Positions 40,216 through 49,289 of a stretch of DNA of 64,000 nucleotides are shown piece after piece (the first letter of the stretch is position 1; each line of letters begins with the position of its first letter). The stretch covers positions 1 to 64,000 of the forward strand of contig JAIXZA010000159.1 in the NCBI GenBank assembly GCA_027489965.1. Reading direction: 5' to 3'. The notes under the pieces were generated by a model, which did no database searches, was not told the DNA's origin, and worked only from the letters and a program-made list of their open reading frames with translations. The translations under genes were made by a program, and so were the position numbers. Source of the DNA: Verrucomicrobiaceae bacterium. GTDB lineage: Bacteria; Verrucomicrobiota; Verrucomicrobiia; Verrucomicrobiales; Verrucomicrobiaceae.

Positions 40216-43200
40216 GTGAACGTATCTCTCTAAGCCGCATCTTAGCCGTTAACTGGTATGGCTACCGTCAGTTCATCGACGTCGCTGGACTGACGCTCAT
40301 CACGGGTGCCAATGGCTCTGGAAAAAGTGCCCTACTCGATCTCATTCAGTTCGTCATGCTGGGGGAAGCACAGAGCAAGTTTAACAAAGCTGCCGCGGGT
40401 GCAGGCAGTGGACGCTCCCTGCGCGGTTACTGCCTTTGTGACACGAATACCACCGGACGCGACGGCCAGGAGCGCTACCTGCGCCCGAGTAGTGTGACCC
40501 TAGCTGCACTTGAATTCAGCTGGCCTTTGCAGCCAGGTCAAACTGAGCCACGCCGTGAAACCTGGGGCGCCCGGATCGAATACGAAAGCCCCACTGCCAA
40601 ACCAAGCACCATTTGGTTTCGCACCGGCAGCCGTCTCGAATGGTCCGATTTTTTGCGTGAAGAAGGTGGACCTGAAGCCATGCTTTTTATTCCCGAAGAT
40701 GAATTCCGCACTCATCTCAAACGGGACATGGAAGGTGATGCCTGGGATCGACAAAAAACGTATCTCGATGAAATGGCCCTGCGCTCGCACCTCGGCTTTG
40801 ATCCTGAGCAAATGGCCAAGACGCTACCTCGCGCCATGGCCTTTGAGCCAGAGAGCAACTTCGAAAGATTTGTCCGTGAATTCCTCCTGGAGCCCGGCAT
40901 GCCAGATGTCCGCGCGGTGAAAGCGAGTGTGGATGCTCATCGCCGCGCACAGGAGCGGCTGAACAAAATGCATGACCAATTGGCAAGGCTCACGCGCATC
41001 GCTATTCAGCACAAAGCGTGGCTAGAAGCACGCCGAGAGTCAGCCCTCTACGCTCATCTTTCCGATGCCCTGAAGCACGAAGAGGCACTGGACAACCTAA
41101 ACACACGCCGCGCCAAGCTTGAAGAAAAGCGCAGTGAACATGTCGAGAATCGGGCAGCCTATGAAGCAGCTCTGACTGAATCTGAAGAACTTCGCCATCA
41201 GGTCGAAGCCGCGCGCGCAGCATTGGGGGATAATGGCACCAATCTGAAGCAAAACCGCAGCGACCGCAGAGACCTGGAAAAAGAACTCAAGCAACTCAAT
41301 GAAGCTGCCAAAGCAGCGCGTGATTTTTTACGTGATCGGGTGCGACACTGGGAGGATTGGCTAAAGCACGCCAGCACCCTCGGCTTAGACATCCCAGAAA
41401 GTGCGACCAAAGAACTAGCGACGATGCGTGGTCATGATGAGTCCAAAGGTCTGGATGCCGGCAATCGACTTGTCGACGTCTATCACACACTTCGGGTAGA
41501 TGCCGAAGAGCGTCGGCGACCCTTAGAAAACCAAGCATCAGAACTTGATGCCCGCACTGCCAATCTGCGCCGAGATCTCGATCAACTGCGTGAAGGAAAT
41601 GCCGCTGCCGCCCCCCTGCTGAATGCACTGAAAGCGCGCGGTCAGCGTGCCGTTGCTCTAGGCCGTGTCATTGAGGTTAAGCCTGAAGCTGAATCCTGGT
41701 GGCCTATTCTCGAGTCACTCATCGGAGCCAATCGTCAGGCCGTCCTGCCTGAAGATTTCCGCGCCGCATGGGAAGTCGCTCTGAAATCCCCCAGTTCAAG
41801 CGAGCCGCTGCTCAATCCTGAGGAACTTGCCGCTAAAACACCGACCTTAAAAAAAGGCTCACTCCGTGATTTCTTGGAGACTAAAAACGCCGTCGCTCAG
41901 CGCTGGATCGATCTCTTTCTCGGGGATGTGATGCCCGTGAAAAAGACCAGTCAACTAGAACAGCACGAGCGCGCTTTGTCACCGGATGGCTGGTTTAAAG
42001 ACCCACCACGCCGCACACGTCTGACTCCCGAAAAGGAGCTGACTCTGGGTGAAGAAGGCCTCCGTCGCCTGCGTGATCTGCGCGAAAAAGAGCTTCGTGA
42101 TACGGAAGATCAACTCATCACAACCAAGCGCGAGCGCGATGACTGCCGCATCTTTTTAAATCGTGCCCGCGAGTGGCAGCTCCATGATTCCCGCGAGCCC
42201 GAGGGCTGTGAAAACCTTTCTCAGATCCCACGTCTGAAAAAGAAATCCGAGGAGCTGGACAACACCTATGAACTCCTGGCTACACCAGAACAGATTCAGG
42301 CCATTCAGAATCTAAGCACATTAGAGAACACCTTTGAAGGAGTGAAGGAGCGCCTAATCAGGCTTGATGAGCGCATGTCAGGCTTTCAACAATTCGAGCG
42401 GGAACAGCAAGACGCCATCTCCGCCTACACCGAACAGGAAGAGCAAACACGGCTCAACCGCCAAACCTCCCGAGCACGTGTCACCGAGTATGCTGAGGCG
42501 GACATCACAGAGCGCCTTAACGCCGCTCATGTTCAAACCAAATCTTGGCGCAAAGCCGCAGAAATGGCGGTGGCCATGTCCATTCACCTAGAGACCAAGG
42601 CCGCTGAATCACGCCGCCACAGAGACGATGAGCGCCGAGATCTCGTTGCGAGTCCCAATCACCCGGAACTCTCCGAAGCTTTGGATTTGCTGGACGAAGA
42701 CAACGACAGCTATGAAAAACGCCGTCTTGATCTGGAGACCCACGAACTTGAACGATTCAAAGAAGAGGCCGAAAAAGCCCGCCTAGAATGGGAGGACCGC
42801 CTACAGCATCAGGTGCTGGATGTCCTGCGTGAAAAACTGGCTGAAGCCGACCGCACCAAGCGTGAACTCAATCGCGCTATGGACCATGAGATCGGCGGCT
42901 GGCGCTATCAACTCACAAGCCGTGCCGACAAGGCCCACACAGCCATTTGGACCTTGGTCGAAAAAGGCCTACCGAGTGGCGCTGAAATGGAACTGTTCAA
43001 TACCAGCGGTCAGGAAGACATTGAGCGGGCCAAAACAGAACTCATGGCTGCCATTGATGCTGCCGATAATCCTGAAGACAAACGTCATCAACGCGCACTC
43101 GATTACCGCTTTTACCATCACTGGGACATTGAGGCCAAACCCGCAGGTCGCAGTGATGCCGCCGCCATCAGCCTGAACAAGAGCGCCAAGAAGCAAAGCG

Positions 43201-43553
43201 GTGGTGAAAACCAAGCCCCCTTCTTTGTAGCCACTCTTGCCGCCTTCCGCCGCGTGTATGACCTTGGACGCAGAGAGGACCCACAGAATCTTGGTCTTGT
43301 TGTCATGGACGAAGCCTTCAGCAAGCTGAGTGGCGACCGCATCGACGATTGCCTTGCCATGGCCAGTAATTTCGGCCTACAACTCATCATGGCCTTCCCC
43401 GAAGATCGCCTGCCCACCATGTTCCAGCACGCCGACACCGTCATCCAATGCCGTGTCGAACGCCAATACGACGAATCCAGTGAGCAGATCAAGAATATCG
43501 AAAACTGGGTCGTCCGCGTCGAAGGCGCACGCTTGATGGAGCTCGTGGAATGA
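40212..43553 (+). CDS. jetC: Wadjet defence protein JetC (SMC-like ATPase)
   Basis: A 1113-residue SMC/MukB-like motor. The ATG at 40212 (MSERISLSRILAVNWYGYRQ) follows a GAGGAG and overlaps jetB by 4 bp; a longer frame to 40152 is inside jetB. Walker A is GANGSGKSALLDLIQ at residues 32-39 onward. Two long coiled coils (about 260-480 and 640-920) flank a hinge-like region around residues 480-640 (RAVALGRVIEVKPEAESWWP, FLGDVMPVKKTSQLE). The C-terminal head has the ABC signature KKQSGGENQAPFFVATLAAF (S996) and Walker B LGLVVMDEAFSKLSGDR (D1033, E1034). It hydrolyses ATP to extrude DNA loops until JetD cleaves the plasmid. Confidence 0.95.
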   Translation: MSERISLSRILAVNWYGYRQFIDVAGLTLITGANGSGKSALLDLIQFVMLGEAQSKFNKAAAGAGSGRSLRGYCLCDTNTTGRDGQERYLRPSSVTLAALEFSWPLQPGQTEPRRETWGARIEYESPTAKPSTIWFRTGSRLEWSDFLREEGGPEAMLFIPEDEFRTHLKRDMEGDAWDRQKTYLDEMALRSHLGFDPEQMAKTLPRAMAFEPESNFERFVREFLLEPGMPDVRAVKASVDAHRRAQERLNKMHDQLARLTRIAIQHKAWLEARRESALYAHLSDALKHEEALDNLNTRRAKLEEKRSEHVENRAAYEAALTESEELRHQVEAARAALGDNGTNLKQNRSDRRDLEKELKQLNEAAKAARDFLRDRVRHWEDWLKHASTLGLDIPESATKELATMRGHDESKGLDAGNRLVDVYHTLRVDAEERRRPLENQASELDARTANLRRDLDQLREGNAAAAPLLNALKARGQRAVALGRVIEVKPEAESWWPILESLIGANRQAVLPEDFRAAWEVALKSPSSSEPLLNPEELAAKTPTLKKGSLRDFLETKNAVAQRWIDLFLGDVMPVKKTSQLEQHERALSPDGWFKDPPRRTRLTPEKELTLGEEGLRRLRDLREKELRDTEDQLITTKRERDDCRIFLNRAREWQLHDSREPEGCENLSQIPRLKKKSEELDNTYELLATPEQIQAIQNLSTLENTFEGVKERLIRLDERMSGFQQFEREQQDAISAYTEQEEQTRLNRQTSRARVTEYAEADITERLNAAHVQTKSWRKAAEMAVAMSIHLETKAAESRRHRDDERRDLVASPNHPELSEALDLLDEDNDSYEKRRLDLETHELERFKEEAEKARLEWEDRLQHQVLDVLREKLAEADRTKRELNRAMDHEIGGWRYQLTSRADKAHTAIWTLVEKGLPSGAEMELFNTSGQEDIERAKTELMAAIDAADNPEDKRHQRALDYRFYHHWDIEAKPAGRSDAAAISLNKSAKKQSGGENQAPFFVATLAAFRRVYDLGRREDPQNLGLVVMDEAFSKLSGDRIDDCLAMASNFGLQLIMAFPEDRLPTMFQHADTVIQCRVERQYDESSEQIKNIENWVVRVEGARLMELVE

Positions 43554-44752
43554 AGCATCCCCCTTGGCTCACTGAACTCCATAAACAGTGGATGAAAGCT
43601 CGTGAGAGGCGCACAGACTCTCTTACTAGAGCTTTCAGACGTGATTGGGAGAAGCTTTTGGATGATGCCGGCATTCACAGTGCAGAAGAACGACAGGCGG
43701 CACAACGCGAAGCCGAAAAGCTGCCCCAGGTCCATCTCTTCCCCGTCAAAAAAAGGCCACGCCTGATTGATAAGATCGAGCTTCCTCTGGAATCTGAATC
43801 ATGGTTGCATGACCATTTTGGCACTCAGGCAGGAACAGCCCTGCGCGCAAGAAGTTTGGAGATCATAGCCGACTTCGCCAACCGCAGCTTTCCGTTGATG
43901 ACTGAGCAATGGCAGTCTTTGCTGACCAGTATCGAGACAGCCTTCACTGCCTCAAAATCAATGGGGCCATTCTCTTGGATGGAGCCGGACCGGCTAGAAC
44001 TGCACCTTTCTCTTCTCTGGGACATCACCTCCCGTGAGTGGTTGCATGGAACTCTCATCCGTGATGCCAGCACAGCAATAGGCCGAGATTCAAAAATGCT
44101 TGAAACCCATGAACGCAGTCTCACTCGCGGGCTGGAACTACTCATGGGAGAAGAAACTCCCTTTGAGGCATTTGGGATTCAGGCCAGCAATAGTGTGCTG
44201 CACTTTAGCGGACCACTCACACTTCACTTCAAAGGGCACGAAAAAGTCGTGGACTTACGCTTTGAATCCACCCTCTCGATCTCTGAGTTCAAAGATATCA
44301 CTCATATCACCACGACCGCACATCGTCTGCTCACCGTGGAGAATCATAAAACGACTTTTCTCCAACTCGCACGCGCTGATGTAGCTCAGCAGACTCTGAT
44401 TGTTGCCACCTCTTTTCCCACACGGGCTGTATGCAGCCTCTTGGAAAAGCTACCGCTCCAGCTTCCCCACTATCATTTCGGAGACACCGATCCCTGCGGA
44501 TGGGATATCTTGCGCCGAATCCGTGAAATGAGTCCCCGTCCCGTCATGCCACATCAAATGAATTGGCGGCCCTCAGATGGAGCTAACTCATTCACCATCC
44601 AGCAGAAAAAAGTCCTAGCTCGACTTTTAGCAGACCCAAAAATGAGTGATTGTCATGAGCCCATGAATCAGATGCTCAAAGCTGGCAACCGTGGCAACTT
44701 TGAGCAGGAATCCCTTGGCACACCAAGATTGCTTGGCTGGCCGTTCTATTGA
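43550..44752 (+). CDS. jetD: Wadjet defence protein JetD (Toprim nuclease)
   Basis: A 400-residue DUF3322-plus-DUF2220 protein, the nuclease of Wadjet. The N-terminal part (about 1-190) is helical and arm-like. The C-terminal Toprim domain shows the catalytic Glu in RLLTVENHKTTFLQL (E264) and the DxD metal motif in YHFGDTDPCGWDILRRI (D312, D314), as in topoisomerase VI subunit A-type enzymes. It cuts the DNA once the JetABC motor stalls on a closed circle. All three acidic residues are intact, so the system looks active. It overlaps jetC by 4 bp (ATGA) and is the last gene of the operon; a GGAG at 43538-43541 serves as its ribosome site. Confidence 0.95.
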   Translation: MKHPPWLTELHKQWMKARERRTDSLTRAFRRDWEKLLDDAGIHSAEERQAAQREAEKLPQVHLFPVKKRPRLIDKIELPLESESWLHDHFGTQAGTALRARSLEIIADFANRSFPLMTEQWQSLLTSIETAFTASKSMGPFSWMEPDRLELHLSLLWDITSREWLHGTLIRDASTAIGRDSKMLETHERSLTRGLELLMGEETPFEAFGIQASNSVLHFSGPLTLHFKGHEKVVDLRFESTLSISEFKDITHITTTAHRLLTVENHKTTFLQLARADVAQQTLIVATSFPTRAVCSLLEKLPLQLPHYHFGDTDPCGWDILRRIREMSPRPVMPHQMNWRPSDGANSFTIQQKKVLARLLADPKMSDCHEPMNQMLKAGNRGNFEQESLGTPRLLGWPFY

Positions 44753-44803
44753 CACTTCAACCTAGCGCAAGAGCGCCCACATCCGCCCCGTAAACTCAGA
44801 TCC

Positions 44804-46303
44804 ATGATCTTCCGTCTTCTAGTTCTACTTCCCTTTTTCACTCTGCATCTCCAAGCCCTGGAGCCAACGAACGCCAAAGAAGCAGCGGCGAAAAAAGCAG
44901 CCGCAAATAAAGTCACGGCAGAGAAATTCACGCAATGGAAGGCCACGCTCTCACCCGAGCAGCAAGCTTGGGAAACCGTGCTGGAGCAGAATCTAGGCAC
45001 TGGTTTTTACCTGCCACTTTATCAAGCCGATAAACTGAAAGGACGAGTCACTGCCTGGGATTACGTGAAGGATGATGCAAAGCTGCCACGCATCCTACTC
45101 ATTGGCGATTCGGTCTCTCGCGGTTACACTTTAGCCACTCGAAAGGCACTGGAAGGAGCCGCCAATGTGCACCGTGCACCGGAAAACTGCGGACCGACAG
45201 CCAATGGGCTCAAAAAAATTCCCGTGTGGCTTGGAAATGGTCACTGGGACATCATTCATTTTAACTTCGGCATCCATGATCGCAAAACACCGCTAGGTGA
45301 TTACGAACAGCGATTGGAAACGATCACCGCGCAGCTCAAGGCCACAGGTGCCCGCGTCATCTGGGCTAGCACCACGCCTGTTGCTGAAGGCGGCATGAAA
45401 GATGCGACTGATGCTGACTTGGTAGCGCGCAATGAAGTGGCTGCGCGCGTCATGAAGAAACACGGCGTGGAAGTTAACGATCTTTATGCCGCCATGCAGC
45501 CGCATTTGGCTAAGTATCAAAATCCAAAAGATGTTCACTTTGGCGAACATGGATATGAATTCCTAGGCCAACAAGTGGCAAAGGTGATCAGGAAAATCAT
45601 CCCTCTGCTGACCAGCGTGAACACAGCTGCCATTCCCTCAGGCAAATTAGAAAAGGATGGTTACAACTGGGAGGAACGCCATGAAGCGATCATGAAACTC
45701 AAGGGCGAACTCAATCCAGAAATTGTCCTGATCGGTGACTCAATCACCCATTTCTGGGGCGGCTTACCGGATGGCGGGAAGATGGGCAACCGAGGCACTG
45801 AGAGTTGGCAAAGCTTGTTCGGCAAAAGGTCTGTTTTAAACCTAGGTTGTGGCTGGGATCGCACTCAAAACGTGCTGAAGCGAATTGATCTCGGCGAGCT
45901 AGATGGTCTCAAACCCAAAGCCATCGTCATCCACATTGGCACCAACAATCTGGCAGGAACAGCCAATGCACGCGCCAGCACACCGAAAGAAATCGTGGCT
46001 GGAATCACGGCTATCATCGAAAAAGCACAGACAAAATGCGCGGGCGCAAAGATCATTCTCATGGCGATCTTTCCTCGTGGAAAAACAGCCGCTGAGCCCA
46101 AACGCGTCATCTTAAAAGACATCAATACCCTATTAAAAGCAGGACCAGCCAAACTGAGTGGAGTGACTTTTCTCGACATCACTGATCAGTGGCTCTCGGC
46201 TGACGGCAGCATCTCTAAAGATATCATGCCTGACTCCCTGCACCCCAACCAAAAGGGCTACACGATTTGGGCTGATGCCCTGCAAGCCGTTTTGCCAAAA
46301 TAA
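44804..46303 (+). CDS. Exported tandem SGNH/GDSL hydrolase (two esterase domains)
   Basis: A 499-residue protein with a signal peptide (MIFRLLVLLPFFTLHLQALE) and two consecutive SGNH domains. The first (about residues 90-265) has LLIGDSVSRGYT, HFNFGIHDR and a late DVHFGEHGY. The second (about 300-499) has IVLIGDSITHFWG, VIHIGTNNLAG and DSLHPNQKGY, the classic blocks I, III and V. Both carry the nucleophile Ser and the late His, so both may be active. They likely remove acyl groups from extracellular glycans (CE2/CE3/GDSL type), but the target is unknown. An Ala/Lys-rich linker (EAAAKKAAANKVTAEKF) lies between the signal and the first domain. It starts 51 bp after jetD but is probably a separate unit. 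Confidence 0.92.
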   Translation: MIFRLLVLLPFFTLHLQALEPTNAKEAAAKKAAANKVTAEKFTQWKATLSPEQQAWETVLEQNLGTGFYLPLYQADKLKGRVTAWDYVKDDAKLPRILLIGDSVSRGYTLATRKALEGAANVHRAPENCGPTANGLKKIPVWLGNGHWDIIHFNFGIHDRKTPLGDYEQRLETITAQLKATGARVIWASTTPVAEGGMKDATDADLVARNEVAARVMKKHGVEVNDLYAAMQPHLAKYQNPKDVHFGEHGYEFLGQQVAKVIRKIIPLLTSVNTAAIPSGKLEKDGYNWEERHEAIMKLKGELNPEIVLIGDSITHFWGGLPDGGKMGNRGTESWQSLFGKRSVLNLGCGWDRTQNVLKRIDLGELDGLKPKAIVIHIGTNNLAGTANARASTPKEIVAGITAIIEKAQTKCAGAKIILMAIFPRGKTAAEPKRVILKDINTLLKAGPAKLSGVTFLDITDQWLSADGSISKDIMPDSLHPNQKGYTIWADALQAVLPK

Positions 46304-46307
46304 CAAA

Positions 46308-46331
46308 GCGGCAGGCCTTTCAACCTGCCGC
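46308..46331. terminator. Hairpin between convergent genes
   Basis: GCGGCAGG, loop of 8 bases, CCTGCCGC: a perfect 8-bp GC-rich stem 4 bases after the tandem SGNH gene stop and 22 bases before the end of the convergent repeat-protein gene. There is no T tract directly after it, so termination strength is uncertain. Confidence 0.6.
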
Positions 46332-46353
46332 ATTCAATTCATTCGGACTTCGA

Positions 46354-47148
46354 TCAGGCCTCGCGGTGACTGCGACGGTCTTGGCGATAAGGCATCGGTG
46401 GTTGTGGGCGGTTGCCTTGTGGTGATGGGCCTTGCCGCATGGATGGCTGACCTTGTGGTCCACGGCCATGACGAGAATGCTTGAAGCAGCGTCCTTGTTG
46501 CGGCGGCTGAAAGCGCGGGTGCTGTTGTCCATGAAACTGAGGTGGCATTGGGCGATGCTGGCCAAAACTCTGCGGCCCACGCTGACGACGCTTCATCCCA
46601 AGTTGTCCGCGATGCAGCGGGCCTTGACGTTGTGCCTGATGGTTAGGATTACCGTCAGGTGGACCTTTGCGCTGCATGTGGCCCTCTTGTGGACCTGGGC
46701 CACGATGCCGCTGGCCATCCTGGTGCATACGCGGACCGCGATCTCCATCCCGCGGACCTGATTGCGGACGTTGTCCATCAGGTGGGCCTTTGCGCTGCAT
46801 GTGGCCTTCTTGTGGACCTGGACCACGATGCTCTCTGCCATCCTGATTCATGTGCGGACCACGATGCTGATCGGGATGATTTTGATTCTGACCGCGGTCC
46901 CCTTCACGCTTGTCACCTTGCGGAGATTCCCCTCGCCCGCGCTCTGGATTCGTAGGGCGTTGCGGCTCTTGGCCACGTGGTTTTTCACGCTCTACTTCTG
47001 GGCGCTGTGGATTGCCGCGTTGAGGCTCCGCAGGCCGGACTTCTGAGAGTGGTGGTTTGGAGACTGAGGGATTATCTTGGGAGAAGACCGCCCCTTGAAA
47101 GGAGGCTAGGGCTAGAAACAAGAGGACGTTGCGTGAGCTTGGTTTCAT
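46354..47148 (-). CDS. Secreted Arg/Gly/Pro/Gln-rich low-complexity repeat protein
   Basis: A 264-residue protein with a signal peptide (MKPSSRNVLLFLALASFQGA, then VFSQDN). The mature part is almost entirely RGP/QPG/H-rich and very basic. A 41-residue unit containing HRGPGPQEGHMQRKGPPDG occurs twice, giving a 123-bp near-direct repeat in the DNA (around 46671 and 46794). No folded domain is expected. Such proteins may bind polyanions or metals (many His) at the surface, which is inference. The reverse strand is open over long stretches because of the biased composition. Confidence 0.75.
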   Translation of the reverse strand: MKPSSRNVLLFLALASFQGAVFSQDNPSVSKPPLSEVRPAEPQRGNPQRPEVEREKPRGQEPQRPTNPERGRGESPQGDKREGDRGQNQNHPDQHRGPHMNQDGREHRGPGPQEGHMQRKGPPDGQRPQSGPRDGDRGPRMHQDGQRHRGPGPQEGHMQRKGPPDGNPNHQAQRQGPLHRGQLGMKRRQRGPQSFGQHRPMPPQFHGQQHPRFQPPQQGRCFKHSRHGRGPQGQPSMRQGPSPQGNRPQPPMPYRQDRRSHREA

Positions 47149-47265
47149 GGGAGTGAATTAGGTTGATGCCGATTGCGGCCTGCTTTGATCTAACGTCACA
47201 GGATTTCTTTTTTGTGTAGTCGTCTCGCAACCTTCCTCTGCCATCGACGTTTGATTCCTGAACTC

Positions 47266-47973
47266 ATGAATCTTCCAGCCAGTTTCCACATTCCTCAAAG
47301 CCGCAGAAAGCTGCTGCAAAGCCTACTATTAACGACAGGTGGCATCATAACTCAAAGCGTCTATGCGGAAGCACTCACCCTAACTCCACGCGCCACCGAA
47401 GGCCCTTATTACCCAGACCATCTACCGTTGGATCAGGACAATAATTTACTCCAGATATTAGGAAACCAGGCACCTGCAACTGGCATCGTTGCAGAGTTCG
47501 GTGGTCGCGTCTTGGATGTCGATGGCAAGGCCCTTAACGGAGCCTCTGTGGAATTATGGCAGGCCGACGCCCATGGCTGTTACATCCATAGCAAGGGCGC
47601 ACCGAAGGGAAAAGAACGCGACCCGCAATTCCAGGGATTTGGTAAAATCACCACCAACGACAAAGGAGAATACCGCTTCCGCACCATCAAGCCCGCCGTT
47701 TATCCGGGCCGCACGCGGCATTTCCACATTGCGGTGCTGCAGAATGGAGAGCGACTGCTAACCACCCAACTTTACTTTGCAGATGAACCGCAAAACGAGA
47801 CAGACGGCCTCCTCAAACGCATCTCAAACGAGCAACAAAGACTGTCTGTCATTCGTGAGTTCAAACCCGCCACAAGTGGCAGCCAGGAGCTTATAGCCAC
47901 TTGGGATATCGTTGTTGGCTTGACGCCTGAAGATCCTGAAAAGCGCCGTGGCGGACCACCGCCAAAACGCTGA
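47266..47973 (+). CDS. Exported intradiol ring-cleavage dioxygenase-like protein
   Basis: A 235-residue protein from the ATG at 47266 (MNLPASFHIPQSRRKLLQSL), a Tat-like signal with SRRKLLQ. The domain matches the intradiol dioxygenase family of beta-sandwich Fe(III) enzymes: TEGPYYPDHLPL, ASVELWQADAHGCYIHSKG, GEYRFRTIKPAVYPGRTRHFHIAV with two His ligands and Tyr, and LTTQLYFADEP. Secreted single-domain members in PVC and Bacteroidetes genomes act on aromatic compounds in principle, but most are untested. It is divergent from the repeat-protein gene (117 bp between starts). Confidence 0.9.
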   Translation: MNLPASFHIPQSRRKLLQSLLLTTGGIITQSVYAEALTLTPRATEGPYYPDHLPLDQDNNLLQILGNQAPATGIVAEFGGRVLDVDGKALNGASVELWQADAHGCYIHSKGAPKGKERDPQFQGFGKITTNDKGEYRFRTIKPAVYPGRTRHFHIAVLQNGERLLTTQLYFADEPQNETDGLLKRISNEQQRLSVIREFKPATSGSQELIATWDIVVGLTPEDPEKRRGGPPPKR

Positions 47974-47974
47974 T

Positions 47975-48805
47975 TCAGTCAGGATACTTGACCTTCACGA
48001 GGTAGAGACCACAAGCTGGCGCTGTCTGGTGGCTTTGCAGCCCTTCACTGCTGATGAGTAAATCGTTGAACCATGCCTGCGTGGATCGCCCTCGTGCGAC
48101 ATGAATGAGACTTCCGACCATGAGCCGCACCATTTTATAGAGAAAGCCGTCGCCCTCGAACTCCAGTTCTAAAAAATCGCCTTGTTCATGAACCTCCACC
48201 CGCTGAATCGTCCGAGTCGTTTTTTCCGGTAGCGTACGCCGAACGGTCTCCGGCAGATCCCCACGATTCGCTGAAAGGCGAACAAAATTATGCGTGCCGA
48301 CAAGCTTCTGTGCACAGTCTCTCAGTGCCACCATATTTAGAGGCCCATAGACATGCCAGGCACGATCCGACTCAAAAGCAGAGAGTAAGTAAGGCCGCCA
48401 AATCCGATAGCGATAGATTTTCCCAATCGCGGAAAATCGGGCGTGAAACGTTGGCTCACAAAACTCGACTTCCGTGACACGAATGGTCAGTGGCAGACAA
48501 GCATTCAGCGCACTCAGCCAACCCTCTGTCGTCATGCCGAGGGTGTCTGGCACATCACAATGCGCCACTTGGCCCATCGCGTGGACTCCTGCATCCGTGC
48601 GGCCACTGCCTTGCACATCCACCACGCATTTGATGGAGCGTAACATCGCCGCAGCCAATTTATCCTGAATTGTCTCACCTCCAGGCTGGCTTTGCCAGCC
48701 CTTCCAGGACGTGCCACAATAAGCTAAGGTCAGCCGCAGTCGTTTAAAACCCGGCTTCGGGCCTTGATTAAACCCAAGATTACTTTCGACGTCGCTTCGG
48801 CTCAT
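47975..48805 (-). CDS. truA: tRNA pseudouridine(38-40) synthase
   Basis: A 276-residue TruA from the ATG at 48805 (MSRSDVESNLGFNQGPKPGF). The catalytic Asp is in GSGRTDAGVHAMGQVAH. Other family segments are FKRLRLTLAYCGTSWKGWQ, ALNACLPLTIRV, FHARFSAIGKIYRYRIW, FLYKMVRLMVGSLIHVARG. It makes pseudouridine at positions 38-40 of the anticodon arm of tRNAs. Its start overlaps the end of ruvX by 26 bp. A longer frame to 48859 lies still deeper in ruvX and is unlikely. Confidence 0.95.
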   Translation of the reverse strand: MSRSDVESNLGFNQGPKPGFKRLRLTLAYCGTSWKGWQSQPGGETIQDKLAAAMLRSIKCVVDVQGSGRTDAGVHAMGQVAHCDVPDTLGMTTEGWLSALNACLPLTIRVTEVEFCEPTFHARFSAIGKIYRYRIWRPYLLSAFESDRAWHVYGPLNMVALRDCAQKLVGTHNFVRLSANRGDLPETVRRTLPEKTTRTIQRVEVHEQGDFLELEFEGDGFLYKMVRLMVGSLIHVARGRSTQAWFNDLLISSEGLQSHQTAPACGLYLVKVKYPD

Positions 48806-49271
48806 CAGTCCACTCCAGGTCGTAGGCGTTATCGGGCAGCAGGAAGCCTGCCGGCCCACGTTGGCTATTGAGAAAGTCCTGTAAAATCACCACCGCCGCG
48901 AGTTGATCGACAATCTCATTCCGCTCGCGCTTTCCAGTGATGCCAGCTCGTGACATTGAAGCTTCAGCCTCGACTGAAGACAGGCGCTCATCGACAAATT
49001 CAATCGGCACCTCATGCTGCAGAGTCTTGCCCAAAAGCGTGGCAAATTTTCCCACTCGCTGTGCTGCCTCACCGCGCTGGCCATTCATGTGAAAAGGCAT
49101 GCCGATCACAATCGTGCCCACCTGCCTTTCCTGAACAATTCGCGCTATCTCCCGCTCAGGCGCACTCTGCGCGTCCAAGGTCTTCAACGGACTAGCCACA
49201 AGCTCCATCTCGTCACTGATGGCGAGACCGATGCGGACCGTTCCGTGATCAATGGCGAGGATGCGTGGCAT
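48780..49271 (-). CDS. ruvX: Putative pre-16S rRNA nuclease (YqgF/RuvX family)
   Basis: A 163-residue RNase H-fold protein: MPRILAIDHGTVRIGLAISD with the first catalytic Asp, GTIVIGMPFHMNGQRGEAAQ, IEFVDERLSSVEAEASM with the second acidic pair, and QLAAVVILQDFLNSQRG with the last Glu/Asp replaced by a Gln/Asp region. It is essential in many bacteria for processing of the 16S rRNA 5' end. It lies 18 bp after the kinase gene and overlaps truA, so it is probably cotranscribed with both. Confidence 0.94.
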   Translation of the reverse strand: MPRILAIDHGTVRIGLAISDEMELVASPLKTLDAQSAPEREIARIVQERQVGTIVIGMPFHMNGQRGEAAQRVGKFATLLGKTLQHEVPIEFVDERLSSVEAEASMSRAGITGKRERNEIVDQLAAVVILQDFLNSQRGPAGFLLPDNAYDLEWTDEPKRRRK

Positions 49272-49289
49272 ATGTTGAAGTGATCTTTC

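Noticed and set aside
46432..47046. Overlapping + strand frames opposite the RGP-rich protein
   Set aside because: They arise from GC-rich low-complexity codons; only the minus frame has a signal peptide and an internal repeat that keeps its frame.
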